Assembly (NCBI RefSeq): GCF_030849025.1
Contig: NZ_CP118224.1
Span: forward strand, 1,224,001 to 1,288,000
DNA length: 64,000 nt
Source of the DNA: Oceanimonas pelagia
GTDB lineage: Bacteria; Pseudomonadota; Gammaproteobacteria; Enterobacterales; Aeromonadaceae
Direction: 5' to 3'
The position numbers were made by a program, and so were the translations under genes. Below are positions 25,388-34,368 of this stretch, piece by piece. Numbering within the stretch: the first letter of the stretch is position 1; each line of letters starts with the position of its first letter. The notes beneath the pieces are model-generated. The model was not told where the DNA came from. It ran no database searches and saw only the letters and a list, made by a program, of their open reading frames with translations.

Positions 25388-27442
25388 TCACGTTTCCCGT
25401 GTAAAGGGGGGCAGGGCATTGAGCAGCGCCGGGCCATAGCGACGGGTGAGCAGGCGCCGGTCCAGCAGCACAATGCGGCCCCGGTCGGTTTCGGTGCGCA
25501 GCAGCCGGCCACAGGCCTGGATCAGTTTGCGCGATGCTTCGGGCACGGTGAGCTGCATAAAGGGATTGCCGCCGCTCATGCTGATCCATTCAGCCATGGC
25601 TTCTTCCACCGGCGAGGTGGGCACGGCAAAGGGCAGTTTGGTGATGATCAGGTTGGTGAGGTAATGGCCGGGCAAATCCAGCCCCTCGGCAAAGCTGCCG
25701 GTGCCAAACAGCACGCTGGGCTGGCCGCCGTCGCACTTCATGCGGTGCAGCTCCAGCAGCGCCTGGCGGCCGGCCTCTCCCTGCACCAGCAGCGAATGGC
25801 CCTTGCCGCGCAGCGCCGCGGCCACCGCGTTCATTTGCCGGTAGGACGAAAACAGCACCAGGCTGGCCTGCTCATCCTTCAGCCAGCGGGGAATTTCCTT
25901 TATCAGTAGTTCATCAAAGCCCGCCTCCTGGGGTTCGCAGGGCAGTGACGGAATAATCAGGCGCGAGCTCCGGTAATCAAAGGGGGAGTTCAGCCGCAAA
26001 TACTGGCTGCCGTCGTCGGGCCGCAGGCCCACCGCCCGGCGAAAATAGCTGAAGTCATTGAGCGCGGTAAAGGTGGCCGAGACCATGATCACCGCCGCCG
26101 CCCGCGACCAGCACCATTGCTCCAGCAAATGACCCACCGCCAGCGGCGTGGCGCACAGGGTAATGTCGTTCTTGCTCTGCTCCAGCCAGCGTGCCGGCGG
26201 CGTGTGCTTGGGACCCACGGCCCTGAGCATCAGCTCGCACAGGCTGAGGGCTTCGTCGGCATGCAACTGCTGCAGGCTGACGCCGGCCATGGCGCCCGAT
26301 ACCACACTGTTGCCCGGCTGCTGCTTGAGTGCTTCGGCAAGCTGGGCCTGCAATCGTCCCAGCCCCTGGGCCAGCTGCTTGTGTTCGTCCTTCAGGGTGG
26401 TGAGGGTGTGGCTCAGCAGCTCGGGCAGCTCGCCGGCGGCAAAGCGCAAGCAACCCTGATCATCGGGAGCGAGATCTCCCGAGCGCAGGGCCGCCTGCAA
26501 TTGTTTGTGCAGCTCCGTTAGCGAAGGGATCAGCTGTTGCAGCGCCTGCTGGGTGCGGTTAACGGCGCTGTGGCCGTCATCCTTGAGTGCGGTGGCAAGG
26601 TTTGGCAACTGCTTGTTGAACTGCTCCAGGTTGCGCCGGGCCGCACGCAGTGCCAGCCGGGCCGAGCCCTGCTCCCGGGCGATGTGGGCAATGTGGTGGG
26701 CTTCGTCCAGCACATACACGCAGCTTTCCGGCTCGGGCAGAATAATGCCGCCGCCCATGGCCAGATCCGCCAGCAGCAGGGCGTGGTTCACCACAATGAC
26801 GTCTACCTTGTCGAGTTCGGCCCGGGCCAGGTGAAAAGGGCAATGGCTGTGGCCCAGCTGGGGCTGGCAACTGTGGCGTTCGGTTTGCAGTTGCGCCCAC
26901 AGGGCATCAATAATGGGCTCGGGCCAGCTGTCCCGATCCCCGGCCCAGTCGCCCGCCTCCAGCGCCCGCCACAACCCGGCCAGTTGCTCCTGCTGGGCCG
27001 GGGTCAGCGCCTCGCTGGCGTCAAACATGCCCATCTGGCTGTTACCCTGCACCAGGCTCTGCAGCCGCTGGCGGCAGCAATAGCGGGCCCGGCCCTTGGC
27101 CAGGGTAAAGGTAAAGGCGGGCTGGCAATGGGGCTGGAACAACGGCAGATCCTTGTTCACCAGTTGCTCCTGCAGCGCCAGGGTGGCGGTGGAGATCACC
27201 AGCTTTTTATGGTTGAGCCGGGCCCAGGGAATGCAGGCCTGCAAATAGGCCAGTGACTTGCCAATGCCGGTGCCGGCCTCGGCCACCAGAATGCGCCGGG
27301 CCGGGTCGTGCTGGCCCAGCAGCACCTTGCCGATTTCCGCCACCAGGAAGTTTTGTTCCCGTCTGGGCTTAAAGCCCTGAATCGACTGACTTAACTGGCG
27401 GTAGTTGGCCCGCACAAGCGTGCGGTAATCGGCGCTGGGCAT
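25388..27442 (-). CDS. dinG: DinG-family ATP-dependent 5'-3' DNA helicase
   Basis: A 684-residue XPD-like superfamily 2 helicase. Motif I is VAEAGTGIGKSLAYLQA, the DEAH box is VLDEAHHIAHIARE, and cysteines in RARYCCRQRLQ and in HSCQPQLGHSHCPFH could hold the 4Fe-4S cluster. The C-terminal motif QACGRLLRTETDRGRIVLLDRR is motif VI. It may be DinG or its close relative YoaA. No LexA box is visible before it, so SOS control, as in E. coli dinG, is not shown here. Confidence 0.9.
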   Translation of the reverse strand: MPSADYRTLVRANYRQLSQSIQGFKPRREQNFLVAEIGKVLLGQHDPARRILVAEAGTGIGKSLAYLQACIPWARLNHKKLVISTATLALQEQLVNKDLPLFQPHCQPAFTFTLAKGRARYCCRQRLQSLVQGNSQMGMFDASEALTPAQQEQLAGLWRALEAGDWAGDRDSWPEPIIDALWAQLQTERHSCQPQLGHSHCPFHLARAELDKVDVIVVNHALLLADLAMGGGIILPEPESCVYVLDEAHHIAHIAREQGSARLALRAARRNLEQFNKQLPNLATALKDDGHSAVNRTQQALQQLIPSLTELHKQLQAALRSGDLAPDDQGCLRFAAGELPELLSHTLTTLKDEHKQLAQGLGRLQAQLAEALKQQPGNSVVSGAMAGVSLQQLHADEALSLCELMLRAVGPKHTPPARWLEQSKNDITLCATPLAVGHLLEQWCWSRAAAVIMVSATFTALNDFSYFRRAVGLRPDDGSQYLRLNSPFDYRSSRLIIPSLPCEPQEAGFDELLIKEIPRWLKDEQASLVLFSSYRQMNAVAAALRGKGHSLLVQGEAGRQALLELHRMKCDGGQPSVLFGTGSFAEGLDLPGHYLTNLIITKLPFAVPTSPVEEAMAEWISMSGGNPFMQLTVPEASRKLIQACGRLLRTETDRGRIVLLDRRLLTRRYGPALLNALPPFTRET

Positions 27443-27588
27443 GGCAAATTTCCGGTATAAAATGCGGTCACAAGTATACCCGGTAGACGGTTATATGCCA
27501 GTTGCAACCGGCAGGGGTGAAAAAGAGGCATGGATCACACTTGGTTACCGGACGAGCGTCATTGTCACAAAAAGTTCCCGCGATTTTG

Positions 27589-27617
27589 TTGCACGGGCAA
27601 AATACCGGTGATAGGCT
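27589..27617 (+). promoter_or_regulatory. Candidate porin promoter
   Basis: TTGCAC (27589-27594) and TAGGCT (27612-27617) are 17 bases apart. A perfect 12-bp palindrome AACGCTAGCGTT lies just downstream at 27630-27641 and could be an operator. Both are suggestive only. Confidence 0.35.
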
Positions 27618-27697
27618 GCTCGCCATAGTAACGCTAGCGTTGCTAACACAGGGAATAACAAGGACTTAGTGTTTAATTACAGTAGGCAAATAAAATC

Positions 27698-28690
27698 ATG
27701 AAAAAAACGATTCTTGCACTGACCATCCCTGCGCTGTTCGCTACCTCTGCCAGCGCTGTGACCGTTTACTCCGACGAAGGCGCCCAGGTTGATATCTATG
27801 GCCGCGTACAATACGAAGCTGGCGCTCTGGATTATCAGGCTGCCAAGCCTGAAAAAGCAGAAAACTTCGGTGGTTTGGGGGAAGCCCGTCTGGGTACCAA
27901 CATCAAATATGCCCTGAACAACGACGTGGATCTGATCGGTAAGCTGGAATGGCAGGTTGCTGCTGAGAAGTCTGACGGCTCCAAGTTTGATTCCCGTTAC
28001 GCCTGGGCCGGCTTCCGCTTTATGGACACCACCGACCTGACTGTGGGCCGTGTGAACAGCCCCTATGCTCAGCTGCTGGATTACACCGACGTGCTGAACG
28101 TGTTTGGTGGTATTGCAGCATACGGCTCTGAGCTGGGTACTACCGATAAGGTAGACGACATGGTGCGTGTAGCTTACGCCGCCAATGGTGTTGACCTGCG
28201 TGCCGGTTACTCTTTCAACGATGCCGACAAACAAGACACTAACACTGGCGAAGAAAATCGCTGGTCTGTGTCTGCCGGTTACACCCTGCCGATGGGTCTG
28301 GGTTTTGGTGCTGCCTACGAGCAAATCGCTTTCAATAATGGCGCAGACCAGGACAACTGGATTGCCGGTGTGAACTACACCCTGGATGGCCTGTACGTAG
28401 CCGCCATTTACACCGAGCAGGAAAAAGACGTTCTGGGCGGTGGCAAAAACGAGTCTGAAGGTTACGAGCTGCACGCTCAGTACAATGTAGACGCCTGGAC
28501 CGTACTGGCTCAGTACTCCAATGAAGAATACACCCCCGCTGGTGGTTCCTCTGAAGATACTGTTGACGCCATCACTCTGGGTGTTCAGTACAGCCTGACT
28601 CCGAAAGCCAAGCTGTACGGTGAATACCTGATCAGCGACGTGGCTGACGAAGACGACCTGTACGGCGTTGGTATTCAATATAACTTCTAA
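27698..28690 (+). CDS. General porin, outer-membrane trimeric beta-barrel
   Basis: A 330-residue porin of the OmpU/OmpC type. The signal peptide ends ATSASA, the mature protein starts VTVYSDEGAQVDIYGRVQYE, and the chain ends in Phe (GIQYNF), the usual signal for outer-membrane barrel assembly. Codon use favours GGT, GCT and CGT more than its neighbours, as expected for a very abundant protein. A group II intron sits one base after its stop codon, separating it from its natural terminator at 31673-31698. Confidence 0.93.
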   Translation: MKKTILALTIPALFATSASAVTVYSDEGAQVDIYGRVQYEAGALDYQAAKPEKAENFGGLGEARLGTNIKYALNNDVDLIGKLEWQVAAEKSDGSKFDSRYAWAGFRFMDTTDLTVGRVNSPYAQLLDYTDVLNVFGGIAAYGSELGTTDKVDDMVRVAYAANGVDLRAGYSFNDADKQDTNTGEENRWSVSAGYTLPMGLGFGAAYEQIAFNNGADQDNWIAGVNYTLDGLYVAAIYTEQEKDVLGGGKNESEGYELHAQYNVDAWTVLAQYSNEEYTPAGGSSEDTVDAITLGVQYSLTPKAKLYGEYLISDVADEDDLYGVGIQYNF

Positions 28691-28691
28691 C
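28686..28691 (+). other. IBS1, 5' exon target of the group II intron
   Basis: TCTAAC, which includes the porin stop codon TAA (28688-28690), is the last six bases before the intron 5' end. It is fully complementary to GTTAGA at 29445-29450. Confidence 0.7.
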
Positions 28692-29857
28692 GTGCGACGA
28701 GAGTCGTGCGAGTCCTAGTCTAAATCTTTGATTTAGCTAGGAAAAGTGGTCAGGGGTTGCCCCCTGACCACTCCCTTACCTCCGTAGATGGCTGAATCGG
28801 AGGGCCCTTCCAGGGTTCCATCACTATCCAATAAGCGCACTTTGCGCACTCAATATAACCAGGGATGAAAATCCTGTGGTACAAACAGCGGCCTGCGGCT
28901 GCCTGTTATTCAATGAGAGCTTTCCGCTCACATCTCAAATGTGATGAATGATCATCCTGTTCTCCAAACGGGTTCGGTCTGACCATCCACATTCAATTTT
29001 TCGACCTATTCCATGTACGGAAGAGGCGCGTGTTTGCGTCTGTCCAGTGGTCACGTCGTGATTGAATGCCAACCAGGGAGAATGGCCGCCTACGCCATTC
29101 TTGAAACTCGCACGCGCAAGCTGTGTGTTCGATTGTTCCACCCGCTGCTGTACTTCCCTGTGGAGCAGCGGACATGGGAACCCATTGTTCAGCCAATGGT
29201 GGTCCAGGGATAGGGCATTTCTGGTAACGGATTTGTCCGAAGCTTCCTGACAATGTACTCACCCGCAAGGGCCCGGTTTCTGTGAAGAAACCGGTAGATT
29301 CTGCCAGCAGCAATGGTGGATGAGAGGCTAGACCAGCAGGCTAGGGTGAACGTATGTGAATCACTGATAAACCTCGTCATTGTAAACCGGCGCAAGCTGC
29401 TGAATTCGCCGGAGCCAAAATGGCACATAGCCGGTTAACCCTTTGTTAGATGGGGTTACGCTGACATCAGGCTATCGGGGAACAGGTGGCACCTAAGGCC
29501 ATGCAATCATTCGAACACACGGAACTCGGCAATCCCGTTATCGTGCCCATTCGGGCAGGCGAACCGCAAGGGGAGCTGTTGCGGTAGCGGGCATGGGAGG
29601 CAGGAAAAAGCGAATGCCAGTCTGTAACGGATTGGATAGCGGTCAACATGCCGCACCCGAAAGGGGAGCAGACGTCCTGCTGGTCTTCAACTGCGTGAAA
29701 ACGTGTAAAGCGTCCAACGTGTCTAAAGAAAGCGAGTGAAGGTGTTGCAGCACCTTCACTCAATACCCTGACGGGGCGATAAGCTCTCCCCGTTAGGGGA
29801 GAACTGTCCGCTTCGCCGGGGTGCTTTCAACACAAAAGCACTTCGGAGGATAGCAAG
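28692..29857 (+). ncRNA. Group II intron RNA domains I-III upstream of the encoded protein
   Basis: No protein gene is supported in this stretch. The first 100 bases fold into successive hairpins (for example CCTAG...CTAGG, and GTGGTCAGGGG pairing with CCCCTGACCAC at about 28746-28775). Sequence from about 29250 to 29857 reads like a structured intron core, with EBS1 at 29445-29450. The piece from about 28780 to 29250 is not obviously part of a standard domain I and makes the 5' region longer than usual. Confidence 0.6.
29445..29450 (+). other. EBS1, exon-binding site 1 of the group II intron
   Basis: GTTAGA is displayed in the loop of a TAACCC / GGGGTTA hairpin and is complementary to the six bases before the intron (28686-28691). 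Confidence 0.7.
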
Positions 29858-31555
29858 ATGAGTGCATCCAAACCAGCGGCAGCCGCCGCGACTCTGGTTG
29901 TATCTGCATTCTCCCATCCGACCGACTGGCACAGTATTCACTGGCGTCAGGTTCATCGGCGGGTGCGGGGGCTACAGGTACGGATCGCAGAGGCAACCAA
30001 GAACCAGCAATGGCGACGCGTCAAGCAGTTGCAGCGCCTGCTGGTACGCTCGTTTGCAGCGCGTGCGCTGGCCGTCAAACGAGTCACTGAAAATCGAGGC
30101 AAACGGACCGCCGGGGTGGACGGAGCAATCTGGAGTACGCCCGACACCAAATGGCAGGCCATAGGTCGTCTGACGCGAACGGGGTATCGCCCTCAGCCGC
30201 TCAGACGGGTTTATATTCCCAAGAGCAACGGTAAACGCCGTCCGCTCGGGATCCCCACCATGCACGACAGGGCCATGCAGGCGTTATATCTGCTGGCGTT
30301 GGAGCCGGTGGCGGAAACCACGGGAGACCTTAATTCCTACGGCTTCCGGCCCCACAGATCTACCGCTGACGCGATAGCGCAATGTCGTAATGCGTTGTCA
30401 CGAAAGCTACAGGGCCCTTGGGTTCTAGAAGGGGATATCAAGGGGTTCTTTGACAATATCAGCCACGACTGGATACTGCGCCACGTCCCCCTGGACCGGC
30501 AGGTACTCAGAAAATGGCTGGCATCCGGGTACATGGAGAAAGGCAGGCTGTTTGCAACCACGGCAGGTACACCGCAAGGTGGCATTATCTCGCCGGTCAT
30601 TGCGAACATGGTGCTGGATGGGCTCGAAACTCGTTTGGCTGCGTTATGCCAGACTCGGGCAGACATACTGGCGCTGCGCATCAAATATGTCAGGTATGCC
30701 GATGACTTCATCGTGACCGGCAGTTCGAAAGAGCTGCTGGAAACAAGAGTAAAACCGCTGATCGAGGCCTTTATGGCGGAGAGAGGGGTGGAGCTGTCGG
30801 CAGAGAAAACCCTGATCACGCATATTGATGATGGTTTTGACTTTCTCGGCAAGAACCTGCGTAAGTACAAGGGTAAGCTGCTGATCAAACCAAGTAAAAA
30901 GAATGTGAAAGCGTTCTTGAGCAAGGTCAGTGACGAGCTGAAACGGTACAGGATGGCACCGGCATGGCAGGTGGTGATGCGGCTCAACCCGATGATTCGG
31001 GGCTGGGTCAACTACCACCGTCATGGGTCGTCCTCGCAAACGTTCTCCTACGTGGACCATCGGCTGTGGCACATGCTGTGGCGATGGGCGAAACGCAGGC
31101 ACTCCAATAAGCCCAGACGCTGGATCGCCCAGAAGTACTTTGGGCAGCAGCGGGGCCGGAAGTGGGTATTCTTCGGAACGCCCCCGGATGGGAAAACGTT
31201 GTTTCTGGTGCAAGCGAACCAGACAACAATAAAGTGGCACGCCAAGATCAGAAGCGAAGCCAATCCCTATGATCCGAAGTTCGAGCAGTACTTTGAGAAG
31301 CGTCAGTTGGAGCGACTCAAGGAGAACCGGCTTTGGACCAGCAAGCTCAAGCTGATATGGGAGAAGCAACAGCGCCGTTGCCCGCTTTGCGGGGAACCGT
31401 TCCGGGATAATGATGACTGGGATTTACACCACATCATCTACCGGACACGGGGTGGCGGTGATGAAAGCACGAACCTGGTAATGCTGCATCCAAATTGTCA
31501 CCGGCAGTACCATGCCAAGACAGACAGTAAGGAAGCTGGTGTCTATGTTAAGTAG
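29858..31555 (+). CDS. ltrA: Group II intron-encoded protein: reverse transcriptase, maturase and HNH endonuclease
   Basis: A 565-residue multifunctional protein. An N-terminal RT-associated domain (about residues 24-95, with WHSIHWRQVHRRVRGLQVRI and VTENRGKRTAGVDG) is followed by the RT core with the active site YADD at 280-283 and GTPQGGIISP near 237-246. The maturase X domain spans about 340-440. A C-terminal HNH nuclease has CPLC (508-511), HH at 524-525, and NCHRQYH at 546-552. All catalytic residues are present, so the intron may be mobile. GGAGG precedes the ATG. Confidence 0.95.
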   Translation: MSASKPAAAAATLVVSAFSHPTDWHSIHWRQVHRRVRGLQVRIAEATKNQQWRRVKQLQRLLVRSFAARALAVKRVTENRGKRTAGVDGAIWSTPDTKWQAIGRLTRTGYRPQPLRRVYIPKSNGKRRPLGIPTMHDRAMQALYLLALEPVAETTGDLNSYGFRPHRSTADAIAQCRNALSRKLQGPWVLEGDIKGFFDNISHDWILRHVPLDRQVLRKWLASGYMEKGRLFATTAGTPQGGIISPVIANMVLDGLETRLAALCQTRADILALRIKYVRYADDFIVTGSSKELLETRVKPLIEAFMAERGVELSAEKTLITHIDDGFDFLGKNLRKYKGKLLIKPSKKNVKAFLSKVSDELKRYRMAPAWQVVMRLNPMIRGWVNYHRHGSSSQTFSYVDHRLWHMLWRWAKRRHSNKPRRWIAQKYFGQQRGRKWVFFGTPPDGKTLFLVQANQTTIKWHAKIRSEANPYDPKFEQYFEKRQLERLKENRLWTSKLKLIWEKQQRRCPLCGEPFRDNDDWDLHHIIYRTRGGGDESTNLVMLHPNCHRQYHAKTDSKEAGVYVK

Positions 31556-31571
31556 GCATTTATGAAGGCTT

Positions 31572-31605
31572 GAGCCGGATGCCGGGAAACCGGCAAGTCC
31601 GGTTC
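31572..31605 (+). ncRNA. Group II intron domain V
   Basis: A 34-base hairpin beginning GAGCCGGATGCCGGG, with a GAAA tetraloop, and ending GTCCGGTTC, the catalytic domain V pattern. Domain VI follows directly. Confidence 0.88.
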
Positions 31606-31672
31606 TTAGGGGGGAGGGGAGCAGTAATGTGACCTTCCTACCCGACATCAGCTAACTAGCTGATACAGAAGT

Positions 31673-31698
31673 AAAAAGCCGGCGAAAGCCGGCTTTTT
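31673..31698 (+). terminator. Intrinsic terminator, probably the original porin terminator
   Basis: AAAAAGCCGGC-GAAA-GCCGGCTTTTT is a perfect stem with a stable GAAA loop. It lies 27 bases after the intron 3' end, where the porin terminator would be if the intron were removed. It can also serve the DksA-like gene on the other strand. Confidence 0.85.
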
Positions 31699-31777
31699 AA
31701 TGCCTGTGTTTCAGGCTTTCTGCGCTCTACCTCTCCTCACGCCTCACCCCTTACGTTTTACGTCCCACGTCCACGCC

Positions 31778-32149
31778 TCACAGCGTCCAGCTGGCATGCT
31801 GGGCTTTCTGATACTTCTGTTCACAGCTGTCACAACGCTGCCGGCACGGATCCGCCAGCAGTTGCACCGGCTCGAGCTCGGCTTCACAGTCGCTGCACAG
31901 GCCGTACAGGCCCAGCTGCCACTGGCACAGGGCGGCGTCTGCCTGACGCAGCAGTGTCAGTTGTGGTTGCAGTTGCGGCCAGGCCGCCAGGGACGGGTGG
32001 TCGGCCCATTCGTCGGGGGACACGGCGTGCAGCCGGGCGGCCAGTCCGGCATCCAGCTCCCGCAGCCGGTGCAAAAAGCCCTGGCGGCGTTCTTCCGCCA
32101 CCGCCAGCAGCCGCTGCTCAAGCTCGTGTTCGGTAATATTGCTGCTCAT
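31778..32149 (-). CDS. DksA/TraR-type C4 zinc-finger protein
   Basis: A 123-residue protein. The C-terminal part YGLCSDCEAELEPVQLLADPC...CDSCEQKYQ has two CxxC pairs about 20 residues apart, the DksA/TraR zinc finger. The N-terminal half is a predicted helical coiled coil. DksA-type proteins bind the RNA polymerase secondary channel. It is shorter than DksA (151 residues), lacks a clear DxxDxA tip motif and is probably a paralogue of unknown specificity. Confidence 0.75.
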   Translation of the reverse strand: MSSNITEHELEQRLLAVAEERRQGFLHRLRELDAGLAARLHAVSPDEWADHPSLAAWPQLQPQLTLLRQADAALCQWQLGLYGLCSDCEAELEPVQLLADPCRQRCDSCEQKYQKAQHASWTL

Positions 32150-32296
32150 GATGACATCCAGTCGGTGGAATATGCCGTCCAGTATAGGGTTGGCCAGTTG
32201 TTAACATCATGATGCAAATCAAGGGAATGAAGCGCGGGCCGGCAACGGCCGCAGGCAAGGCGAACCCCGGGCGGTGGTTTGCCTGCGCGTTGGCTC

Positions 32297-33238
32297 TTAC
32301 CCTTCGGCCCGCATGTTATCCAGCACCCGGCGTATGTCGTCGGTGTGGGTCAGAGTGCGAATGGCGGCGAACAGCTCCCTGGCCTCTGTATATTGCAGCT
32401 TGAGGTAGTTGAGCCACTGTTTGATGCGGTTGGGGTAATACATGCCCTTGTCGCCGGCCACTTCCAGCCCGGAATAGGTTTGCAGCAGCTCAATCACCTC
32501 GGGCCAGGTCATGGCGGCGCCGCCGGTCTTGATGGTGGCGGCCAGGTTGGGCAGGGCGAGGGCACCCCGGCCCAGCATCACATCCGCACAGCCGCTTTGT
32601 TGCTGGGCCTGAGCGGCCTGCTCCGCGCTCCAGATTTCGCCGTTCACGATCACCGGAATGGTGAGCCGTTGCCTGATTTCCGCCACCAGGGGCCACCAGG
32701 CCGGCGGACGGTAGCCGTCCTTTTTGCTGCGGGCGTGCACCGCCAGTTCGCTGATGCCGGCATCGGCCAGGGCCTGGCTGTTTTCCAGATAGCTGTCGCG
32801 CTGTTCCAGCCCCAGGCGGATTTTGGCGCTCACCGGCAGGTGCGCGGGCACGGCCGCGCGCACCGCCTTGCCAATGCGATAAAGCTGTTCGCTGTCGGCC
32901 AGCAGGGCGGCGCCGCCTCTGTGCTTGTTCACGGTTTTGGCCGGGCAGCCAAAGTTGAGATCTATGCCCTCGGCGCCCAGCCGGCAGGCCTGATCGGCGT
33001 TTTCCGCCAGCCAGTCCGGCTCCTGGCCCAGCAGCTGAATGCGCACCGGGGTGCCGGCGGGGGTTTTGCAGCCCTGATGCAGCTCGGGGCACAAACGGTG
33101 AAACACTCTTGGCGGCAGGCGCATGTCCACCACCCGCACGAATTCGGTGACACACAGATCAAAAGGGTTCAGGCGGGTGAGCAGGTCCCGCATTAAATGG
33201 TCGAGCACCCCTTCCATCGGGGCCAGGATCAGGCGCAT
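32297..33238 (-). CDS. dusC: tRNA-dihydrouridine synthase C
   Basis: A 313-residue FMN-dependent TIM-barrel enzyme that reduces U16 of tRNA. It starts MRLILAPMEGVLDHLMRDLLT, typical of Dus proteins, and has the catalytic Cys in NFGCPAKTVNKHRGGAALL. DELCVTEFVRVV-type text near residue 28 favours DusC over DusA or DusB. The frame is open upstream, but the ATG at 33238 gives the family N-terminus. Confidence 0.92.
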   Translation of the reverse strand: MRLILAPMEGVLDHLMRDLLTRLNPFDLCVTEFVRVVDMRLPPRVFHRLCPELHQGCKTPAGTPVRIQLLGQEPDWLAENADQACRLGAEGIDLNFGCPAKTVNKHRGGAALLADSEQLYRIGKAVRAAVPAHLPVSAKIRLGLEQRDSYLENSQALADAGISELAVHARSKKDGYRPPAWWPLVAEIRQRLTIPVIVNGEIWSAEQAAQAQQQSGCADVMLGRGALALPNLAATIKTGGAAMTWPEVIELLQTYSGLEVAGDKGMYYPNRIKQWLNYLKLQYTEARELFAAIRTLTHTDDIRRVLDNMRAEG

Positions 33239-33361
33239 GGCAATAACTACCCACAACAAAAGGCGGCAGTGTACCGGGCCGGCGGGCAAAGCGCCATGGT
33301 TCTGACGGGGCCCGGTTTTTGCTATATTGCCCTTAAGAAGGTTGGCTGGCAGGAGAGCGCC

Positions 33362-33754
33362 ATGCGTATATTGTTTGCACTGCTGGGGAGCATTTCACTG
33401 GGGCTGGGGTTGCTTGGTGCCTTTTTACCGGTGCTGCCCACCACGCCGTTTGTGCTGCTGTCGGCCTTTTGTTTTGGCAAGTCGTCTCCCGGTGTGCACC
33501 GCTGGCTGGTTAACCACCGCTGGTTTGGCGGCATGATTCAGGACTGGCAAACCCACCGGGGTCTGCGGCTTCCTGTGCGCCGGCGGGCGCTGTGGCTGAT
33601 GGCGGCGAGTTTCACCCTGTCCATTTATCTGGTGCCGCTGTGGTGGGTACGCGGCCTGCTGGTGCTCACCTTTATTGCGCTGGCGTGGTGGATGTGCCGG
33701 CTGCCGGTGGTGCCCGAGCGCCCCGTGGTTGCAATGGAGCAGACGAGGCCCTAA
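33362..33754 (+). CDS. ybaN: DUF454 family membrane protein YbaN
   Basis: A 130-residue inner-membrane protein with the DUF454 pattern [30 protein letters not shown] near the N-terminus and two membrane hairpins. Its function is unknown. It precedes apt-dnaX-ybaB-recR in the same order as in E. coli, which supports the name. The ATG at 33362 follows AGGAGAGC. Confidence 0.9.
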   Translation: MRILFALLGSISLGLGLLGAFLPVLPTTPFVLLSAFCFGKSSPGVHRWLVNHRWFGGMIQDWQTHRGLRLPVRRRALWLMAASFTLSIYLVPLWWVRGLLVLTFIALAWWMCRLPVVPERPVVAMEQTRP

Positions 33755-33818
33755 GATTTCACTCCTTAATTCAATGCCATGCCCGCTCGCGCCGGGCCCG
33801 ATGAGGCAGCCAGATCCC

Positions 33819-34364
33819 ATGAAACAAGACACCCTCAAGCTGATTGCAAACAGCATCGTTTCCATTCCCGATTACCCCAAGCCCGGCATTGTGTTTCGTG
33901 ACATCACCGGCCTGGTGGAAAACGGCGAGGCCTTTCGCCAGACCATAGACACCCTGGTGGAGCACTATCGTCACTCCGGTGTGCGCAAGGTGCTGGGCAC
34001 CGAAGCCCGGGGCTTTATTTTTGGTGCACCGGTGGCGGCGGCGCTGGGCGTGGGCTTTATTCCGGCGCGCAAGCCGGGCAAGTTGCCCCGGGAAGTGGTG
34101 GAAGTGTCCTATGAGCTGGAATACGGCTCCGACAAGCTGCAGATCCACGCCGACTCCATTGTGCCCGGCGAAAAGGTGCTGATCATCGACGATCTGCTGG
34201 CCACCGGCGGCACCGTGGAGGCGGCGGTCAAGCTGGTGCGCCGCTGTGGCGGCGAGGTGCAGGATGCGGCTTTTGTGATTGGTCTGCCGGCCCTGGGCGG
34301 AATGCAGCGGCTCAACCGGCTGGGCGTGCGCGTGACCAGCCTGGTTGAATTTGACGGCCACTAA
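33819..34364 (+). CDS. apt: Adenine phosphoribosyltransferase
   Basis: A 181-residue purine salvage enzyme that makes AMP from adenine and PRPP. The N-terminus [22 protein letters not shown] and the PRPP-binding motif [17 protein letters not shown] are diagnostic. The start at 33819 gives the normal length. dnaX begins five bases after the stop. Confidence 0.96.
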   Translation: MKQDTLKLIANSIVSIPDYPKPGIVFRDITGLVENGEAFRQTIDTLVEHYRHSGVRKVLGTEARGFIFGAPVAAALGVGFIPARKPGKLPREVVEVSYELEYGSDKLQIHADSIVPGEKVLIIDDLLATGGTVEAAVKLVRRCGGEVQDAAFVIGLPALGGMQRLNRLGVRVTSLVEFDGH

Positions 34365-34368
34365 GCCC

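Larger units (their letters stand above)
28692..31646 (+). mobile_element. Group II intron with an encoded protein, inserted one base after the porin stop
   Basis: The 5' end GTGCGAC fits the group II consensus GUGYG. The 3' end is set by a 34-base domain V hairpin (31572-31605), then a domain VI stem ending CTACCCGAC at 31646. IBS1 (28686-28691) and EBS1 (29445-29450) pair over six bases, and EBS1 sits in the loop of a hairpin (TAACCC / GGGGTTA), as expected. The reverse-transcriptase gene lies in domain IV. The total is about 2955 bases. The 3' end is firm to a few bases; the 5' end rests on the pairing and the GTGCGAC match. Confidence 0.82.

Noticed and set aside
27443-27500. Possible LexA box before the dinG-like helicase gene
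   Set aside because: E. coli dinG is SOS-controlled, so I looked for CTG-N10-CAG upstream on the minus strand and found none.
28935-29141. Minus-strand frame within the intron 5' region
   Set aside because: No ribosome site and no recognisable family; the region is better explained as intron RNA or inserted non-coding DNA.
29858-31555. Reverse transcriptase as part of a retron, DGR or phage-defence system
   Set aside because: The maturase and HNH domains, the domain V hairpin and the EBS1/IBS1 pairing identify a group II intron; no effector, msr/msd or variable repeat is present.
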